In this document: one piece after another, positions 33,834-42,490 of the stretch | How positions within the stretch are numbered: position 1 is the first letter of the stretch | Layout of the letters: every line of letters begins with the position of its first letter | Source of the DNA: a bacterium | GTDB lineage: Bacteria > Actinomycetota > Acidimicrobiia > Spongiisociales > UBA5794 | Direction of reading: 5' to 3' | Assembly: GCA_024226255.1 (NCBI GenBank) | Contig: JAAELU010000359.1 | Span: 1 to 59,253, forward strand | Length of the DNA stretch: 59,253 nucleotides | The notes under the pieces: model-generated | The model's input: the letters and a program-made list of their open reading frames with translations, nothing else | Database searches by the model: none | What the model was told of the DNA's origin: nothing | Position numbers and translations under genes: made by a program

Positions 33834-34859
33834 ATGTCTGAATTCAACTGGCCGGACACCCTCAGCTCCCTGATTGAGGGACATGATTTGGGCCAAGAGC
33901 TCGCCCACGCCGCCATGAACGAGGTCATGGAGGGCCGCGCCACTGAATCCCAAATCGCCGCGTTGATCGTGGGCCTCCGTACCAAAGGTGAGACTGTCGG
34001 CGAGATGGTGGGCTTGGTAGACGCCATGTATGACGCCGCAGTCACTGTTGACGCCGGAGACGATGTGGTTGATCTCGTCGGAACCGGAGGCGACCGCGCC
34101 GGTACCTTCAACATCTCGACAACGGCCTCCCTCGTTGCGGCCGGCGCCGGCGTGCGGATAGCAAAGCACGGCAACAGAGCGGCGTCATCGAGTACAGGCA
34201 GCGCCGACCTTCTGGAACATCTGGGAGTTCGGCTCGACCTAACTCCCGAGGCGACAGTCGCGATGATCAAGGCAGTCGGCTTTGGGTTCTTCTTCGCGCC
34301 GGCGTATCACCCTGCGATGCGCTTTGCGGGCCCAGTGAGGCGCCAGCTTGGTATTCGTACCGTGTTCAACTTCCTCGGACCGCTGTGCAATCCGGCCAAC
34401 ACAAAGCGTGCCGCCATCGGTGTGTCTGATGCGTTGATGGCCGAGCGGATGGCAGGAGTTCTGCAGGCTCGGGGCGCCGAGTATGCGTTTGTAGTGCACG
34501 GTCATGATGGCCTCGACGAGTTGTCGACGGCGGGCATGTCGACCGTCCATCGTATCCATGATGGTGAAATCACGACCGCTCAGTTCCGGCCGTCCGACTT
34601 CGGGGTGCCTCCGGCGAATCTTTCCGAAATCCAAGGAGGCGATGCGGCGGAGAACGAGCGGATCACACGAGCGATCCTGGCCGGGGAGAAGGGTCCTCAT
34701 CGGGACATCGTCGTGATCAACGCAGCCCCGGCCATTGTTGTTGCCGGTTTGGCGGATGGGTTTGCCGAAGGAATCGCGCTCGCTGAATTGGCGATCGATG
34801 GTGGCGCTGCGGAGGCTGTGTTGGCCCAGGCCGTGGAGTTCAGCAGCCAGACCCAGTAG
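33834..34859 (+). CDS. trpD: Anthranilate phosphoribosyltransferase
   Basis: 341 aa from ATG 33834. Second step of tryptophan synthesis: anthranilate plus PRPP to phosphoribosylanthranilate. PRPP-site motifs are complete: VGTGGDRAGTFNISTTAS, KHGNRAASSSTGSADLLE and HHPAMRF-like AYHPAMRFAGPVR, with FNFLGPLCNPAN. Normal length. Alone here: no other trp gene is adjacent, and this gene is flanked by hairpins, so it is probably its own transcription unit. Confidence 0.96.
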   Translation: MSEFNWPDTLSSLIEGHDLGQELAHAAMNEVMEGRATESQIAALIVGLRTKGETVGEMVGLVDAMYDAAVTVDAGDDVVDLVGTGGDRAGTFNISTTASLVAAGAGVRIAKHGNRAASSSTGSADLLEHLGVRLDLTPEATVAMIKAVGFGFFFAPAYHPAMRFAGPVRRQLGIRTVFNFLGPLCNPANTKRAAIGVSDALMAERMAGVLQARGAEYAFVVHGHDGLDELSTAGMSTVHRIHDGEITTAQFRPSDFGVPPANLSEIQGGDAAENERITRAILAGEKGPHRDIVVINAAPAIVVAGLADGFAEGIALAELAIDGGAAEAVLAQAVEFSSQTQ

Positions 34860-34891
34860 CCGGTAGCCCGTATCCAGTGGCACACTCCACT

Positions 34892-34908
34892 CCTGGCGGG
34901 CCGCCAGG
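34892..34908 (+). terminator. Hairpin after trpD
   Basis: CCTGGCG-GGC-CGCCAGG, 7-bp perfect stem, 33 nt after the trpD stop. A second loose hairpin AGGAACA/TGTTCCT (34953-34978) sits just upstream of the next gene and may lie in its leader. Confidence 0.5.
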
Positions 34909-35009
34909 CCCGGTCGCTCGCTCCTCACTCCTCTTCCACGCATGAACATTTGAGGAACAACCTTCCCAATGTGTTCCTGTTGGGCCCTCTCTCAGGTACA
35001 TTGCCCGGT

Positions 35010-35633
35010 ATGCGTGTCCGCTCTCTTGTCGTATCGCTCGGGCTGATTGCCGCTGCATGCAGTGGCGGCGTCGTCGAGACCACTGCGCCAGCCTCGCCTG
35101 GAGGGTCCTCAACAGCCCCGTCACTCACCGAAGCGCCGGGCGCGACCGAAGCTCCGGAGGCAACGGAAGCGCCCGGGACTACCGGTGCCACCGCCGAAAC
35201 GGAGGCACCGCGCACCGACGGCACTCCAGCTCCCGGCTTCGTCGCCGTCCTCTCCGATGGTTCGGAATTCCAACTCGGGGCACACGACAAGCCCGTCTAC
35301 CTCGTCTTCTGGGCCGAGTGGTGAGGCACCTGTCAGCGGGAGTTGCCCGTTATCGATTCGATCGCCCCTGACTACGCCGACGATGTCACCTTCCTTGCCG
35401 TCGCCGGTCGAGCCAGCCTGGACGCCACCAGTCCGGTCGCAGAACAACTGATGCCGAGCGGCGCCATGTCGTGGACACTCGATGAGTCAATCTGGGAGGC
35501 ATACGAGGTGTTCGGCCAACCCGTTACTTTCCTCATCTCCGCCGATGACTACATCGTCGGTCAGTGGTACGGACTTCGCGCTGAGTCCGAGATCCGCGAA
35601 GCGCTTGACCATTTGGCAGGCATCACCAGCTAG
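35010..35633 (+). CDS. Candidate selenoprotein: TlpA/ResA-like thioredoxin-fold lipoprotein with UxxC motif
   Basis: 207 residues if TGA at 35322-35324 (codon 105) is read as Sec. Signal peptide with lipobox IAAAC (Cys17), a Thr/Pro/Ala/Glu-rich spacer (~20-72), then a TlpA-type fold: FVAVLSDGSEFQLG, YLVFWAEW-(TGA)-GTC-QRELP, and the cis-Pro strand FGQPVTFLIS. The TGA takes the place of the first Cys of the WCxxC motif. Both halves are in the same frame, there is no other stop for 103 codons, and codon use stays GC3-rich after it. Would be an extracytoplasmic thiol/selenol oxidoreductase. Alternatives: a nonsense mutation or read error changing TGC/TGT to TGA. No selA, selB, selD or tRNA-Sec is in this window. 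Confidence 0.7.
35332..35372 (+). promoter_or_regulatory. Possible bacterial SECIS hairpin after the in-frame TGA
   Basis: By eye: outer stem GTCAG(c)GGG (35332-35340) with CCCCTGAC (35365-35372), upper stem CG..ATC / GAT..CG (35348-35354 with 35360-35364) carrying a TT bulge, and apical loop GATTC (35355-35359). The loop begins with G and starts ~30 nt after the TGA, within the range known for bacterial SECIS elements. Not computed; pairing in coding DNA may be chance. Confidence 0.4.
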
Positions 35634-35688
35634 CCCGGTTAGGGTTTTAGCGCGCCGGGGGGAACCTCTCAGCGCTCCGCTACGTCAG

Positions 35689-37830
35689 ATGGATGTGAGC
35701 TTGAGGAGAGTTGCGCTTTCGTTCGGTTTGACACTGTTGTTGGGTGTCGGCTCGGGCGCGGCACTCGCCCAGACTGACGATGTTGTCGACAATCCGGTCG
35801 ACCAGGAGACCCCCGCCACCTGGCGTATGGACGTCGTTGCCGGCGCCGACGGATGGGTCGCCCCGACCGAGCAGCTCCCGGTACGTGTCACGCTGAGTTC
35901 CGATGTATTGCTCGTCGGCCGGATCGACGTGGCAGTCGGTGGTGTGACCAACTCCCAGGCTGTCGAGATCCCGGCCGGCGGAGTGAAAGATTATGGAATC
36001 CAGGCCGCCGCGCCCGGCCAGCGTCGTCAGGTCCGCGTGCAGCTGATCTCAGACCTGTCCGGCGAGGAAACTGTCCTTGAAACTCTGCAACTGTCGGTGC
36101 GTGTGCCTGCGAGCGATCTTGTCGTGGCTGTGATTGGCGCCGAGGAGCACGAGAGTGCGATCCGCAGTGCGGTGCCGAAGCCCATGGAGCAGGATATTCA
36201 ACTCGTTCGGTTGGGGATCGAGGGTGTGGCCACGCTCAACTCCGCTGTGAGTTACCTCGTGGTGCCGACGGCCGCCATGGGTGAGCTCGATGCGGCGTCG
36301 GTCGATCTGATCAGGTTGTGGGTGGAGGATGGCGGTCGGCTCATTGGGTCGGCGGCGAACGTGAGCCGAGTGTCTGATCCGGCAGGTGGAGGTTCATTCA
36401 TCGACGCCGGAGCCGTCGGAGCATTACTCGGTCTCGGCGAGGTAACCGCAGTGGCCGATTTTGGTGCGCTGGATGTCGACGCCTGGAGCGATCTGCTGCG
36501 TTCCGTGCCCCAACCGGGCATTGTTCGGGTGCAGGACGAAGGCGGCAACGCTTCGCTTGTTGGGGCGGCCCTGTCTAGTCGGTCGGCAACAGTGCCCGCC
36601 CTGCCGTGGTTGCTTCTGGGCATTCTTCTTTTTGTTGTCCTGGTGGGCCCGGTCAACTTCATCGTGCTGCGAGGATTTGGCAAGCCCGAGTGGGCATGGG
36701 TCACAGTTCCGTTGCTCAGTGCGCTCTTCGTGGCGGGGTTCTGGATGGTGGGGCGCTCCCAGCTCCAGCCCTTCACCGTCACCCACACATCGGTGGTGAT
36801 CGAAAACAGTCGGGGAGCGGAAGGTCACACTGCCTTTGTTCTCCAGGTGGAATCAGGCGGCGACCACGATCTGCGCATGGCAGATGGTTGGAGTTCCGAG
36901 AGTCAGAGTTACCCGGGCGCGACGCCGGGTATCGCCTCAACCGACGCGACCGGTGCTTCGGTAGTCTCCTACGAGCTCGACGACCTTGGGGTTGGAACCG
37001 CCCAGGGATCCTGGACCGGTGACACGGGGAACGAACTTGGGTTCACTCTGCAACCCACGGATACGGGGTTTGACGTTGTCGTCAAGAACGGAACCAACCT
37101 CACATTCGATACGTGGGGGGTTATCGTCGACGGCCTCGGCTGGCTGGCCACTGACGACCTAACCGGTCAAGGTGAGGCCAAGGTGGCGGCTCGGCCGAAC
37201 TCGCGGCGCAACACCCGGTACCAGCCCGTCATTCTCGAGGCAGTGGAGCGGCGCGGCTTTGTCGGGGAGGACTTCTACAACAACCAGTACCAACAGATCT
37301 ATCCGATGGCGATCTTTGCCGAACGTGCCGCCAAGAATCTCAACAGCAACGGTATCCACTTCTTTGGATTCACCGACAGCGCGACCTACGACGTTGCGGT
37401 CGATGGCACCGACACTGATTCCACCGGCACCACACTCCTGGTGGTTGAGGTCCCCGATACGGGAGTGTTGGAGGTTCGTAGCAGCGCCCGCCCCCGGTTG
37501 CTTGGCGTCGACGGCGCATCGAGTGTCGAACAGTATTTCGAGGAGATCTACGCCTACGGTGCCGAGGCGGTGTTCTTCCACTACGCAGTTCCGACCGATG
37601 TAGCCAGCGGCAAGATCAGCCCCGGGTTCACTTCACTGTCTCTTTCCGAGGTATTCGATTGGTCACGAGGTGAGTTCGTCGAATTCGAGTGGGGCGACTC
37701 GCTCGACCTGGCACGAATGGCTTCACCGACCGGGGAGATCGTGGTTCGCGCCGCTCGCGGCGACGACGATCGATTCTTTGACGAGAGCCTCACCCTGTCG
37801 CGGTTCACCTTGGACTGGGGCCAACAGTGA
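35689..37830 (+). CDS. Large exported membrane protein of ABC/MoxR envelope operon
   Basis: 713 aa from ATG 35689. Signal peptide (VALSFGLTLLLGVGSGAALAQ), a ~280-residue extracytoplasmic beta-rich region, two membrane segments (~305-355: LPWLLLGILLFVVLVGPVNFIVL and VTVPLLSALFVAGFWMVG), then a ~350-residue C-terminal extracytoplasmic region. The GPVNFIVLRGFGKPEWAW joint recurs in proteins sitting next to ABC-2 exporters (GldG-like role). Overlaps the ATPase gene by 4 bp. Probably the substrate-facing partner of the exporter; exact role unknown. Confidence 0.8.
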   Translation: MDVSLRRVALSFGLTLLLGVGSGAALAQTDDVVDNPVDQETPATWRMDVVAGADGWVAPTEQLPVRVTLSSDVLLVGRIDVAVGGVTNSQAVEIPAGGVKDYGIQAAAPGQRRQVRVQLISDLSGEETVLETLQLSVRVPASDLVVAVIGAEEHESAIRSAVPKPMEQDIQLVRLGIEGVATLNSAVSYLVVPTAAMGELDAASVDLIRLWVEDGGRLIGSAANVSRVSDPAGGGSFIDAGAVGALLGLGEVTAVADFGALDVDAWSDLLRSVPQPGIVRVQDEGGNASLVGAALSSRSATVPALPWLLLGILLFVVLVGPVNFIVLRGFGKPEWAWVTVPLLSALFVAGFWMVGRSQLQPFTVTHTSVVIENSRGAEGHTAFVLQVESGGDHDLRMADGWSSESQSYPGATPGIASTDATGASVVSYELDDLGVGTAQGSWTGDTGNELGFTLQPTDTGFDVVVKNGTNLTFDTWGVIVDGLGWLATDDLTGQGEAKVAARPNSRRNTRYQPVILEAVERRGFVGEDFYNNQYQQIYPMAIFAERAAKNLNSNGIHFFGFTDSATYDVAVDGTDTDSTGTTLLVVEVPDTGVLEVRSSARPRLLGVDGASSVEQYFEEIYAYGAEAVFFHYAVPTDVASGKISPGFTSLSLSEVFDWSRGEFVEFEWGDSLDLARMASPTGEIVVRAARGDDDRFFDESLTLSRFTLDWGQQ

Positions 37831-38864
37831 TCGTCGAATTCGACTCAGTCCACAAACGGTATGGCAAGGTTCATGCCCTTCGGGACGCCAGCCTGGCAGT
37901 CCCAGAAGGTGCCGTCATGGGCCTGATCGGCCCCAATGGGGCAGGCAAGACAACCTCGATGTTGCTGATCACGGCTCTGCTGGGACGTGATGGAGGCCGA
38001 GTCCGGATCGGTGGAATCGATCCACAGCGCGATCCGCTGGCGGTCAGACGCCACGTCGGCTACATGCCCGACTTCTTTGGTGTGTACGAAGGACTGCGAT
38101 CCACCGAGTATCTGGAATTTTTCGCGGCCACCCAGAAGATCCGACCGGTTGCCCGGCCCGCAGTGGTGGCGGACCTACTGGCTCTGGTCGACCTCGAAGA
38201 CAAAGCGGATGCTGACGTAAACACCCTCTCACGAGGGATGAAGCAGCGGCTGTCGCTGGCCCGGGCCCTCATCCACGACCCGGAGCTGCTGGTGCTCGAC
38301 GAGCCCGCTTCCGGACTGGATCCCCGAGCGCGTGTGCAGCTGCGCGAACTGATTTCGGAGCTGAATCGGATGGGGCGCACCATCATCATCTCGTCACATA
38401 TCCTCTCTGAACTCGAGGGGCTGTGTTCTCATCTGGCCGTGGTCGACCATGGCAGAATCATTGCGATGGGCGAGGTCGAAGACGTGCGCGCCAAGCTCTT
38501 CGCCCAACGTCGAGTGAGCGTGCGCATCTTTGGCGACAAAGTCGAGGATGCCGAGCGAGTCTTGAGAAGCCACGACACGGTCGGCGAAATCGAGGTCCGT
38601 CGCGACACGATTCACTTCGCCCTCGAAGGGGGCGACGACGAGTCGGCGGCACTGGTCGGCGAGCTTGTTTCGAGTGGTGTCACATTCAGCGAATGGCGCC
38701 TCGATTCGGCCGGTCTCGAGGAGTTGTTCTTGCAGCTCACCGATGGCAGCTCAACTCCAGGCGACACCTACGACAAGTTCGAGGAACCCACAGAGCACGG
38801 CGAGACGTCACAAGACAGCAATCCGGCCGAGACTGCAACCGACGGGGAGGTGAGTGCAGAGTGA
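37827..38864 (+). CDS. ABC-2-type transporter ATP-binding protein
   Basis: 345 aa from GTG 37827 (overlaps previous stop). Walker A GPNGAGKTT, Q-loop region YMPDFFGVYEGLR (an unusual F/Y-rich loop without a clear Gln), signature here NTLSRGMKQRLSLARAL, Walker B LLVLDEPASGLDP, switch His IISSHILSE. The ~120-residue C-terminal extension includes a degradable acidic tail (EEPTEHGETSQDSNPAE). Powers the permease encoded next. Family resemblance is to GldA/NatA-type ATPases. Confidence 0.93.
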   Translation: MIVEFDSVHKRYGKVHALRDASLAVPEGAVMGLIGPNGAGKTTSMLLITALLGRDGGRVRIGGIDPQRDPLAVRRHVGYMPDFFGVYEGLRSTEYLEFFAATQKIRPVARPAVVADLLALVDLEDKADADVNTLSRGMKQRLSLARALIHDPELLVLDEPASGLDPRARVQLRELISELNRMGRTIIISSHILSELEGLCSHLAVVDHGRIIAMGEVEDVRAKLFAQRRVSVRIFGDKVEDAERVLRSHDTVGEIEVRRDTIHFALEGGDDESAALVGELVSSGVTFSEWRLDSAGLEELFLQLTDGSSTPGDTYDKFEEPTEHGETSQDSNPAETATDGEVSAE

Positions 38865-39940
38865 ATCCGGTCGCCCGACGGGAACTGCAGGAACGCTTCC
38901 GCACTATCCGATCGCCGCTGATCCTCAGCGTGTGGGTGCTTGCCGCCGGTGTCGTCACCTTTCTGGCGTTTGTTGTTGCCTCCAATTCGGCCAGCAATCA
39001 GATCGATTCGGTGAGCGCCGCCGGCCTCGGTTCCGTTGCCGCCGCCTCTTCCATCGGTCGGTTCGTGCTGCATTCCCTGCTCCTGGGAATGATCGTGGCC
39101 ATCCTCTTTGTCGTGCCAGGTCAGGCGGCCGTCGCCGTTGTGGGGGAGCGGGAACGGCAAACCCTCCAGCTGCTTCAGGTGAGCCAGTTGAGCTCGTGGC
39201 GAATCATCTTCGGAAAACTGTGGTCGGCGCTTGCCTATATCTCGTTGCTCCTCATCGCTACAACGCCGCTGATGGTGATTCCCGTACTGCTCGGTGGAGT
39301 CAGCATCGGCAACGTGCTGGCAGGACTCGGAATGGTGGCGGTGACAGCGATCACTGTTGGTGCGATCTCGCTCTGGGTCTCGGCGCGCGCCAAGTCAATG
39401 CAAGGCGCTGTACTCGGGGCTTACGTCTGGACCGTCGTCTTGGTGATCGGCGCTATGGGGCTGCTTGTTGCCGAGTTTTTCCTCCTCGAGCCCGACGACC
39501 TCGGATCCGAGCGAATCGTGAGCGGCCTGCAGCGCAACGAGGGTCGCGAGCTGTACTCAACTTGGGTCAATCCGGTGTTGGGAATGGTCGATGCCAGCGC
39601 CGACGCAGTCGACTTCCAGACTCAAGTTGTCGCTTCCCCGTACCGCGCTTTTCAAGGGCCTCTAGTCGCCCGTCAGGGGTTCTCGGCTACCGACCTCAAT
39701 CGACTCTCCATCAATCAATTCAACGAATTCGATAGGTTCATAGAACCGGGCTTTGGCAGGGCCACGGTGTCGATTGGACGCACCAGCGCCGAAGTCCCGA
39801 CGATCCGTGGGCCGGTATGGCCGCGAACGGTGATCTTCCAGGGACTGGTGACGCTCGCCGCGCTATGGGCGGCGCAACGCGTCATCAGAGTTCCCCACCA
39901 ACCGAGGCGCCTACTGCGAAGGAGGAGCAATGCCGCCTGA
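38861..39940 (+). CDS. ABC-2-type transporter permease
   Basis: 359 aa from GTG 38861, 4-bp overlap with the ATPase gene. Begins NPVARRELQERFRTIRSPL, a usual ABC-2 permease entry, and has about six membrane segments, with GERERQTLQLLQVSQLS between segments two and three (the classic conserved coupling helix ExxxxTLxxLxxxPxS). A large ~130-residue external loop lies between the last two segments. Forms the exporter with 37827-38864. Confidence 0.9.
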   Translation: MNPVARRELQERFRTIRSPLILSVWVLAAGVVTFLAFVVASNSASNQIDSVSAAGLGSVAAASSIGRFVLHSLLLGMIVAILFVVPGQAAVAVVGERERQTLQLLQVSQLSSWRIIFGKLWSALAYISLLLIATTPLMVIPVLLGGVSIGNVLAGLGMVAVTAITVGAISLWVSARAKSMQGAVLGAYVWTVVLVIGAMGLLVAEFFLLEPDDLGSERIVSGLQRNEGRELYSTWVNPVLGMVDASADAVDFQTQVVASPYRAFQGPLVARQGFSATDLNRLSINQFNEFDRFIEPGFGRATVSIGRTSAEVPTIRGPVWPRTVIFQGLVTLAALWAAQRVIRVPHQPRRLLRRRSNAA

Positions 39941-41525
39941 GCCACTGCTCAACATAATTCGGGCGGCCAAGCGGCATCTTCGGACGACCGACTTGCTGCG
40001 GCGGGCGGCTGCCGCGGTTGGAGTAGTTGCCGCCATCGGAGCGCTGATACTTGGGATAGGGCGCTACGTTGTGATGCCGTGGGCAGAACCCGCCGTCCTC
40101 GGCGCGATCGTCGTGGCCCTCCTCGGCGTGTTTGGATTCACATTCTTGCGTCCGCCCAGTGACGTTCGTTCCGCGCTTGAGGTGGATCAGCGCCTTGGAG
40201 GCAAGGACCGGGTGAGCACCGCTCTGGAGTTGTCGGCCATCAGCCCACGCTCGCGACTCGCCGACAGTCAGATCGCTCACAGCGCCAGGTGGGCCGATGG
40301 ACGTTCTACCGCTGAATTGGGCTCGGTAGTGCCGCGGCGACAGCTGATCTTGCTTTCAGCTCTGGCGCTGGGCGCCGCACTGGTTCTGGCTCTTCCCGCT
40401 TCACCGGCCGATGCGGAACAGGAGCGCCGCGAAGAGGTTGCTGAAGCGGTCGACGCTGAAGCCCAAGCACTCGAAGAGTTGGCGCAGGAGGTCCAGGACG
40501 AAGAGCTCGCCGAGGAGCTGCGCCGGCAAGCTGAGGAGCTGCGTAAGGCCGAGACCCTCGACGACGCCATTCAGCAACTGGGTGATGCCCGCCAGGAGCT
40601 CGCAACCAAGTCTGATCCAGAAGCGTTGCCACTCAAGACTGCGCTGGCTGGTCTCGAGGCGAAACTTGCGCAGAACCCGCTCGCCGAGGGAGCAGACGCG
40701 CAAACCCAGCTACAGAATCTGGCCGGCGAGCTCGAAGGAGCCAGCCAGGCAGAGCGAGCCGACGCCGCCCGCCAATTGAGCGACCTGGCCGATGAGCTGG
40801 GTGGTACTGCCCCCGAACTCGCAGACGCTCTCGACAATGCCTCATCGGCCATCTCGGCCAACGGCGACGTTGCCGGAGCCCTCCAGCAGGCGGCCGGTGA
40901 GCTGCAATCAGCAGCGGGTCAGGTCGCCGACGCATCAGATCTCGCGGACGCCAGAGGTGAGGTGAGGGCTGCACAAAAGCGGCTTGCCGACGCCCGTGCC
41001 GCCCAGGGCCAGGGTGACGGCGATGGGCAAGGCCAGGGTGACGGCGATGGGCAAGGCCAGGGTCAGGGCGATGGGCAAGGCCAGGGTCAGGGCGATGGGC
41101 AAGGCCAAGGCGATGGCCAAGGTCAAGGCCAAGGGCAGGGGCAGGGGCAGGGCGGCGGTGGCGGTGGGTCCGGCAACGGTGCCGACAACCCCAATCCCGT
41201 TTCGGGAGGACAGGGGAGCGCCGGCAACCCCAACCCGGATGTCAACGACTTTGATCCAGCAGCAGACCCGGAACGTGGCGTGGTCTTCGATCCGACGCAG
41301 TTCCAGCGTGGTGACGAGCATCGTGTTGACTTCAATACTTCAGATCCGAGTGGCGATCCGCAGGGCCGTACCCAGGGAGAGGGAATCGCCAACGACGCTC
41401 TGGTGCCCTATACCGACCGCTACGCCCAATACCAGCAACAAGCTCTCGACGCCTTGGATCGGATCTCGATCCCGGCGTCGCTGCGAGACATAGTTCGAAT
41501 CTATTTCACGGAGTTGGGTCAATGA
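39930..41525 (+). CDS. Membrane-anchored coiled-coil protein with Gly-Gln-Asp repeat
   Basis: 531 aa; ATG 39930 overlaps the permease end by 11 bp. Two N-terminal membrane segments (~25-45 and 50-72), a short cytoplasmic/soluble region, another hydrophobic segment (~130-152), then ~200 residues of Glu/Ala/Leu/Gln coiled coil. A low-complexity stretch of alternating Gly, Gln and Asp (residues ~358-410) follows, then NPNPVSGGQGS and a C-terminal domain. This resembles DUF4175-like partners of MoxR systems. Likely a scaffold or a target remodelled by the MoxR ATPase. Confidence 0.8.
   Translation: MPPEPLLNIIRAAKRHLRTTDLLRRAAAAVGVVAAIGALILGIGRYVVMPWAEPAVLGAIVVALLGVFGFTFLRPPSDVRSALEVDQRLGGKDRVSTALELSAISPRSRLADSQIAHSARWADGRSTAELGSVVPRRQLILLSALALGAALVLALPASPADAEQERREEVAEAVDAEAQALEELAQEVQDEELAEELRRQAEELRKAETLDDAIQQLGDARQELATKSDPEALPLKTALAGLEAKLAQNPLAEGADAQTQLQNLAGELEGASQAERADAARQLSDLADELGGTAPELADALDNASSAISANGDVAGALQQAAGELQSAAGQVADASDLADARGEVRAAQKRLADARAAQGQGDGDGQGQGDGDGQGQGQGDGQGQGQGDGQGQGDGQGQGQGQGQGQGGGGGGSGNGADNPNPVSGGQGSAGNPNPDVNDFDPAADPERGVVFDPTQFQRGDEHRVDFNTSDPSGDPQGRTQGEGIANDALVPYTDRYAQYQQQALDALDRISIPASLRDIVRIYFTELGQ
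41007..41102 (+). repeat. 24-bp tandem repeat (four units) within coiled-coil gene
   Basis: Four in-frame 24-bp units: 41007-41030 and 41031-41054 identical, 41055-41078 and 41079-41102 identical with each other. Degenerate units follow to ~41150. Encodes GQGDGDGQ/GQGQGDGQ. Likely length-variable between strains because all units keep frame. Confidence 0.9.
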
Positions 41526-42490
41526 CACCAGAAGAGTTCGCCGCCCAGGTTCGCACGATCGAAGGTGAGCTGGGCAAAGTGATTGTCGGTCAGGAGGAGC
41601 TGATCCGAGCGGTGGTGCTCGGAATGCTTGCCGAGGGTCACGTACTGCTCGAGGGCGTCCCCGGTTTGGGCAAAACGCTGCTGCTGCGAACCCTCGGCGA
41701 AACGCTGTCGGTCGAGTTCGGTCGAGTGCAGTTCACCCCGGACCTCATGCCGGCAGACATCGTGGGCACAAATGTCCTCAGTGAAGGTGGTTTCCAATTC
41801 CATGCCGGGCCGGTGTTCGCCAATGTGGTCCTGGCAGACGAGGTCAACCGTGCTACCCCGAAGACTCAGTCTGCGCTGCTCGAGGCCATGCAGGAGCGCC
41901 GAGTCACTCTCGGCGGCGAAACTCACCCGCTGCCGCGACCTTTCTTTGTGATGGCCACCCAGAACCCGTTGGAGATGGAGGGCACCTACCCGTTGCCCGA
42001 GGCGCAGCTCGATCGGTTCCTGTTCAAGATCCTCGTTCCATTTCCGTCGCCTGACGACATCGTTGAGATCCTCGAAAGGACGACGGCCGAGTACACGCCC
42101 AGCGTCAACAAGATCTCGGGCGGGGCCGATCTGACGGCGATGATCGCGCTGGTCCGCGAGGTCCCGGCCGCCAGTCATGTGCTGCGCTACGCGGCCACCC
42201 TGGTTGCGGCGACACATCCTGACAATGACTCGGCGACACCTCGAGTGAAGGAGTACGTACGGTTTGGGGCAAGTCCCCGAGCCGCGCAAGCGATGGTGCT
42301 TGGCGGCAAGGCGATGGCTCTGACCGATTCGCGGTATAACCTCAGCGGCGATGACGTCCGCGCCGTCGCCAAGTTGGCGTTGCGGCACCGCTTGGTGCTC
42401 GGTTACGAGGCTGCCGCCGACGGCGTGACGGCCGACAACATCATCGATGAACTGCTGGCGGCTCATGCGGCACCGACCGTCGAGAGCTGA
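41522..42490 (+). CDS. MoxR-family AAA+ ATPase
   Basis: 322 aa, ATGA overlap with the previous gene. Walker A LLEGVPGLGKTLL, the MoxR insert QFTPDLMPADIVGT, Walker B VLADEVNRATPKTQSALLEAMQE, sensor 1 ATQNPLEMEGTYPLPEAQLDRF, arginine region then sensor 2 SPRAAQAMV. MoxR ATPases work with vWA proteins to mature or insert metal or cofactor-bearing complexes. Here it precedes DUF58 and two vWA genes, the standard MoxR order. Confidence 0.96.
   Translation: MTPEEFAAQVRTIEGELGKVIVGQEELIRAVVLGMLAEGHVLLEGVPGLGKTLLLRTLGETLSVEFGRVQFTPDLMPADIVGTNVLSEGGFQFHAGPVFANVVLADEVNRATPKTQSALLEAMQERRVTLGGETHPLPRPFFVMATQNPLEMEGTYPLPEAQLDRFLFKILVPFPSPDDIVEILERTTAEYTPSVNKISGGADLTAMIALVREVPAASHVLRYAATLVAATHPDNDSATPRVKEYVRFGASPRAAQAMVLGGKAMALTDSRYNLSGDDVRAVAKLALRHRLVLGYEAAADGVTADNIIDELLAAHAAPTVES

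Noticed and set aside
35010-35633. Treating the two halves as two genes or a frameshifted pseudogene
   Set aside because: Both halves are in the same frame, the second has no sensible start of its own (a TTG inside the motif), and the break falls exactly on the redox Cys.
40411-41493. Overlapping frames rich in Arg, Ser, Met or Lys across the coiled-coil gene
   Set aside because: Shadows caused by strong codon bias and the 24-bp repeat; the plus-strand frame with coiled coil and membrane segments is the real one.
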